DNA of 8,906 bases, from NCBI GenBank assembly GCA_030834765.1, contig JAUQXG010000045.1, forward strand, positions 1-8,906, read 5' to 3'. A program made the translations under genes and the position numbers. A model generated the notes under the pieces. The model was given only the letters and a program-made list of their open reading frames with translations, had not been told where the DNA came from and did no database searches. The stretch comes from Lutispora sp. (lineage in GTDB: Bacteria > Bacillota > Clostridia > Lutisporales > Lutisporaceae). Below are positions 6,345-8,906 of this stretch, piece by piece (within the stretch, counting starts at the first letter, position 1; every line of letters begins with the position of its first letter).

Positions 6345-6388
6345 TTTTACCTACCCGTTCATTATTTTTTCTCTGACGACTTACCTAT

Positions 6389-6418
6389 ATTTTAAGTTAT
6401 CGTGCTTAAAATATCCAA
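6389..6418 (-). promoter_or_regulatory. Possible promoter of rluF
   Basis: On the minus strand, TTGGAT (6418-6413) and TAAAAT (6394-6389) are 18 bases apart, about 45 bases upstream of the rluF ATG. The match is moderate in a very AT-rich region, so chance is possible. Confidence 0.35.
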
Positions 6419-6472
6419 TACTTTTAAAATATGATATTCAATTTTTGTATAAACCTTTCATAAAAAGGCAAA

Positions 6473-6486
6473 AATTACTAGTAATT
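6473..6486. promoter_or_regulatory. 14-bp perfect palindrome upstream of the 6515 gene
   Basis: AATTACTAGTAATT is a perfect palindrome 16 bases before the GGAGGTG ribosome site of the 6515 gene, in the divergent region shared with rluF. It could be an operator half-site pair, but AT-rich DNA produces such palindromes by chance and no second copy was seen in the window. Confidence 0.25.
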
Positions 6487-6514
6487 AGCATTTCATTTAC
6501 GCGGAGGTGTTTCA

Positions 6515-7183
6515 GTGAAGGATTTAAGAAAGCTTAGAAGCAAGTTGAAAGTTGCAACTGACAACAAAACACCATCAGAAGTCAATAGCATTATCTTAAG
6601 AGGTATAACATCAGCTTTTGCTAGCATTACAAAAAAGTATTATGTATCAGAAAATATTGAAGCTCTTATTAATTATGTAAATGAAAAGAAAATATTATCG
6701 TCAGAAGAGTATAAAAGGCTATTAAACGAAGCAAAGGATTTTTATACCGTAATACTATGTGCATTATTTATAACTCCTTTAAAAGAGGCTACAAACAGTT
6801 TTAAATACAAAGAGCTTGATAAGATAAAGAAGCAAATGCTATTTGGCTCCTTACAAAATGAATTAACGGAATTTTTTATAGATTGGATGTGCCAATTAGA
6901 TATAGATCCACTGCTTTTTTATAGAATGGGAATATCCTATAATAAGGTATTTAATGTTAATCTATATATGAAATCTCAAGTATCTTATGGGCTTACGCCT
7001 ATAGAAGATCAAATATTAAAAGAGCAGATTATTTCAATCTTATCTAATTATATAATAGAGTCAGTAGGTATTCAGTTAGGGCTTGCAGGTCTTGATTATA
7101 TTGATTATGATAAAACACATATGAGTAGAGAAAAAGATTGTATCGATACAAATTTAGAAAAGTGCTTGTCTAAGTCTAATTAA
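6515..7183 (+). CDS. Unrecognised helical protein, 222 residues
   Basis: I do not recognise a family. The start is a GTG, set by GGAGGTG (6503-6509), 5 bases upstream. The protein has no signal peptide and no clear membrane span; the most hydrophobic part (FYTVILCALFITPL, about 76-89) is short and reads as a buried helix. It is lysine-rich at the start (KDLRKLRSKLK), alpha-helical in appearance throughout, and ends in a polar tail with two cysteines (C209 and C217). Coding is supported by the ribosome site, the long uninterrupted frame in AT-rich DNA and third-position A/T bias like its neighbours. It is divergent from rluF and followed 85 bases later by the ECF gene, which seems to have its own promoter. 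A soluble cytoplasmic protein is the safest description. Confidence 0.8.
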   Translation: MKDLRKLRSKLKVATDNKTPSEVNSIILRGITSAFASITKKYYVSENIEALINYVNEKKILSSEEYKRLLNEAKDFYTVILCALFITPLKEATNSFKYKELDKIKKQMLFGSLQNELTEFFIDWMCQLDIDPLLFYRMGISYNKVFNVNLYMKSQVSYGLTPIEDQILKEQIISILSNYIIESVGIQLGLAGLDYIDYDKTHMSREKDCIDTNLEKCLSKSN

Positions 7184-7196
7184 TTGTAATTTTGTA

Positions 7197-7224
7197 TTGC
7201 TATATAAGGCTCCGTAAATATAAT
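7197..7224 (+). promoter_or_regulatory. Probable promoter of the ECF S-component gene
   Basis: TTGCTA (7197-7202) and TATAAT (7219-7224) are 16 bases apart in the 85-base gap before the gene. The -10 box is exact. The remaining leader of about 38 bases is too short for a known vitamin riboswitch. Confidence 0.5.
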
Positions 7225-7268
7225 AGTATTAAGAAGCAATGATATTTTGACTTTTGGGGGGTGTTTAT

Positions 7269-7793
7269 ATGCAAAAAACAACAAGTAATGTGAAAGAATT
7301 TGTTACCATAGGGCTTATGTCTGCAATAGTTTTCGTTGCGACAATGGCGCTTAATATTCCAAATGGACTAGGAGGCGTTTTACATTTAGGAGATAGCATG
7401 GTGATTCTTGCAGCACTATTAATTGGTACAAGAACGGCTGCCTTATCTGGTGCCATAGGAATGATGCTTTTTGATTTGATGTCTGGTGCTTATGCTTTTT
7501 GGGCACCATATACTTTTGTTATAAAGTTTATAATGGGGTACTTAATAGGTAAAATCGCTTTTGACGGAAAGAGGAAAGGTAATAATTGGGGGTTTAATAT
7601 AGTTGGTATATTGATTGGTGGTCTTTGGATGATTGGAGGCTACTATATTGCCGAGGCAGTGATATATGGGAATATAGCTACACCTATAGCAGCAGTACCA
7701 GCGAATATTATTCAGATTGCAGGTGGCGCAGGGGTTGCAATACCACTTGTTGCTGCATTAAAGAAAACTAAGTATTTCCAAGACAGAGCTTGA
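7269..7793 (+). CDS. ECF transporter S component (vitamin uptake)
   Basis: This is the integral-membrane, substrate-binding subunit of an energy-coupling factor transporter, which docks onto shared EcfA/EcfA'/EcfT modules encoded elsewhere. It has 174 residues with about six hydrophobic segments (roughly 10-30, 36-55, 58-75, 83-98, 108-130, 143-166). The pattern GVLHLGDSMVILAALLIG...SGAIGMMLFDL followed by WAPYTFVIKFIMGYLIG is typical of the COG4720-type S components. These proteins take up vitamins or precursors such as riboflavin, thiamine or pyridoxine precursors; the substrate cannot be assigned here because no riboswitch or pathway gene is adjacent. The ATG at 7269 is chosen because a G-rich ribosome site (GGGGGG(T)G, 7256-7263) lies 5 bases upstream; a TTG at 7254 would overlap it. 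The gene stands alone and ends before a terminator. Confidence 0.9.
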   Translation: MQKTTSNVKEFVTIGLMSAIVFVATMALNIPNGLGGVLHLGDSMVILAALLIGTRTAALSGAIGMMLFDLMSGAYAFWAPYTFVIKFIMGYLIGKIAFDGKRKGNNWGFNIVGILIGGLWMIGGYYIAEAVIYGNIATPIAAVPANIIQIAGGAGVAIPLVAALKKTKYFQDRA

Positions 7794-7837
7794 AAAAAAT
7801 TGATATTTTCAAAATAGAGAATAAGATAGATAAAACA

Positions 7838-7866
7838 AAGCTGAGGCCCATTTAAAGACTCAGCTT
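7838..7866. terminator. Bidirectional terminator between the ECF gene and ychF
   Basis: AAGCTGAG (7838-7845) pairs with CTCAGCTT (7859-7866) around a 13-base loop. On the plus strand it runs into CTTTCATTA; on the minus strand, into TGTTTTATCT. It lies between two convergent genes, 6 bases beyond the ychF stop, and can serve both. Confidence 0.8.
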
Positions 7867-7872
7867 CTTTCA

Positions 7873-8906
7873 TTATACATTAAATCTAAATTCTACGATG
7901 TCGCCATCTTTCATTACATATTCTTTTCCTTCAAGTCTAACAAGACCTTTTTCTTTTGCTGCATTATAGCTGCCACAAGTTGTCAAATCATCATAGGAAA
8001 CTACTTCAGCTCTTATAAAGCCTCTTTCAAAATCAGTATGGATTTTGCCGGCAGCTTGAGGAGCTTTTGTACCAGCTTTTATAGTCCATGCTCTTGTTTC
8101 TTTTTCTCCAGTAGTAAGATAGCTCATAAGATTTAGTAGCTTATAGCTTGCTTTAACCAGTCGGTCAAGACCTGATTCTTTAATACCAAGCTCATTTAAA
8201 AATTCAACTTTTTCTTCAGTGGAAAGCACCGATATCTCTTCTTCTATCTTTGCAGATATTACCATAGCGCTGTTATTTTCAGAAGCTGCAAATTCCTCTA
8301 CTCTTTTCACGAAAGGATTATCTGCACCATCGTTAACAGCATCATCTTCTGATACATTGCATACATATATAACTGATTTTGTAGTCAATAGAAATAAAGA
8401 TTCTGCATGTTTTCTCTCTTCTTCTGTTTCGAAGTTTACAGTTCTGGCAGGTTTGCCTGCATCAAGACAAGCAGAAATTTTTTCTATCCAGTGCACTTCT
8501 TGCTCAAGATTTTTATCGTTTTTACTTAGCTTTTTCGCTCTGTCTAAACGTCTTCCCATGGTTTCCATATCTGCTAGAATAAGCTCGAGGTTTATGGTTT
8601 CAATATCCCTAAGGGGGTCTATACTATTATCAACATGTATGATGTTTTCATCTTCAAAGCATCGAACAACATGTATGATAGCATCAACTTCTCTGATATT
8701 TGCTAAAAACTTGTTTCCAAGGCCTTCTCCCTTGCTTGCGCCTTTCACTAAACCCGCTATATCTACGAATTCTATTGCTGTTGGAATTATTTTTTTTGTA
8801 TTGCTTATTTTAGCTAAAACGTCAAGTCTATGATCTGGAACTGCAACAACCCCTACATTTGGTTCGATGGTACAGAAAGGGTAGTTTGCTGATTCTGCTC
8901 CTGCTT
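7873..8906 (-). CDS. ychF: Redox-regulated ATPase YchF (partial, N-terminus outside window)
   Basis: YchF is an Obg-related P-loop ATPase that binds ribosomes and nucleic acid and is linked to stress and redox responses. The frame is open to the window edge; 343 residues are visible and the family is about 365, so roughly 20 N-terminal residues, including the P-loop, are missing. The visible start AGAESANYPFCTIEPN follows directly after the P-loop in the family. Next come the G3 motif DIAGLVKGASKGEGLGN, the coiled-coil insertion (about TINLELILADMETMGRRL to KISACLD), the NVSE motif that replaces NKxD and explains ATP rather than GTP preference, and a C-terminal TGS domain (TGEKETRAWTIKAGTKAP...GDIVEFRFNV). 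A GTG at 8748 begins an internal stretch of the G3 region and is not the start. The upstream sequence up to 8906 translates as normal YchF. Confidence 0.96.
   Translation of the reverse strand, partial: AGAESANYPFCTIEPNVGVVAVPDHRLDVLAKISNTKKIIPTAIEFVDIAGLVKGASKGEGLGNKFLANIREVDAIIHVVRCFEDENIIHVDNSIDPLRDIETINLELILADMETMGRRLDRAKKLSKNDKNLEQEVHWIEKISACLDAGKPARTVNFETEEERKHAESLFLLTTKSVIYVCNVSEDDAVNDGADNPFVKRVEEFAASENNSAMVISAKIEEEISVLSTEEKVEFLNELGIKESGLDRLVKASYKLLNLMSYLTTGEKETRAWTIKAGTKAPQAAGKIHTDFERGFIRAEVVSYDDLTTCGSYNAAKEKGLVRLEGKEYVMKDGDIVEFRFNV

Noticed and set aside
7184..7268. Riboswitch upstream of the ECF S-component gene
   Set aside because: The gap is 85 bases, with a promoter in the middle and only about 38 bases of leader; no TPP, FMN, preQ1 or folate riboswitch core motif is visible.
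8219..8833. Plus-strand open frame of 204 codons at the right end
   Set aside because: It is antisense to ychF, whose protein sequence is strongly conserved, and has serine/phenylalanine-rich composition typical of a reverse-strand reading.
1..8906. CRISPR array, tRNA genes or attachment-site repeats
   Set aside because: No spaced direct-repeat array, no tRNA-like cloverleaf and no direct repeat flanking the islet was found by eye on either strand.

Overview
The window looks like chromosomal DNA of an AT-rich, low-GC Gram-positive anaerobe (Clostridia/Tissierellia type). The evidence is a class A RNase P RNA placed directly after a C4-type zinc-ribbon protein gene, strong AGGAGG-type ribosome binding sites, consensus sigma-A promoters, an S-layer-homology (SLH) surface protein, an ECF vitamin-transporter S component, and coding DNA that is mostly about 30-35% G+C. 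This assignment is inferred from gene content and style, not from a database match.

Left part (1-1220): the last 40 codons of a zinc-ribbon protein; a consensus promoter; the complete RNase P RNA gene rnpB, whose ends pair as a 12-bp P1 helix; its terminator; then mscL, with its own promoter and an MscL that ends in a CxxC/CxxC zinc-ribbon-like tail.

Middle part (about 1221-3397): a 2.2-kb islet that looks acquired. It holds a WYL-domain DeoR/YafY-type regulator on the minus strand, a divergent isochorismatase-family cysteine hydrolase on the plus strand, and a decayed fragment of a large serine recombinase. The regulator and hydrolase share a 120-bp control region containing a consensus promoter and a dyad that could be the operator. 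Base composition changes sharply from gene to gene. The islet is bracketed by AAAAAGCTCCCT (1209-1220) and its exact inverse AGGGAGCTTTTT (3398-3409). These look like the two arms of one bidirectional terminator that once separated mscL from the convergent surface-protein gene and is now split.

Right part (3398-8906): on the minus strand lie a secreted protein with two YcdB/YcdC-like (PepSY-related) modules plus three SLH repeats and, upstream of it, the pseudouridine synthase RluF. Divergent from rluF are an unrecognised 222-residue helical protein and an ECF transporter S component. The last gene is ychF on the minus strand, cut by the window edge just after its P-loop region and separated from the ECF gene by a bidirectional terminator.

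Most of the window is housekeeping (RNA processing, rRNA modification, osmotic safety valve, translation-linked ATPase, vitamin uptake). I see no clear undescribed multi-gene system. The most informative region is the islet in the split terminator, with its small regulator/hydrolase pair and recombinase remnant.
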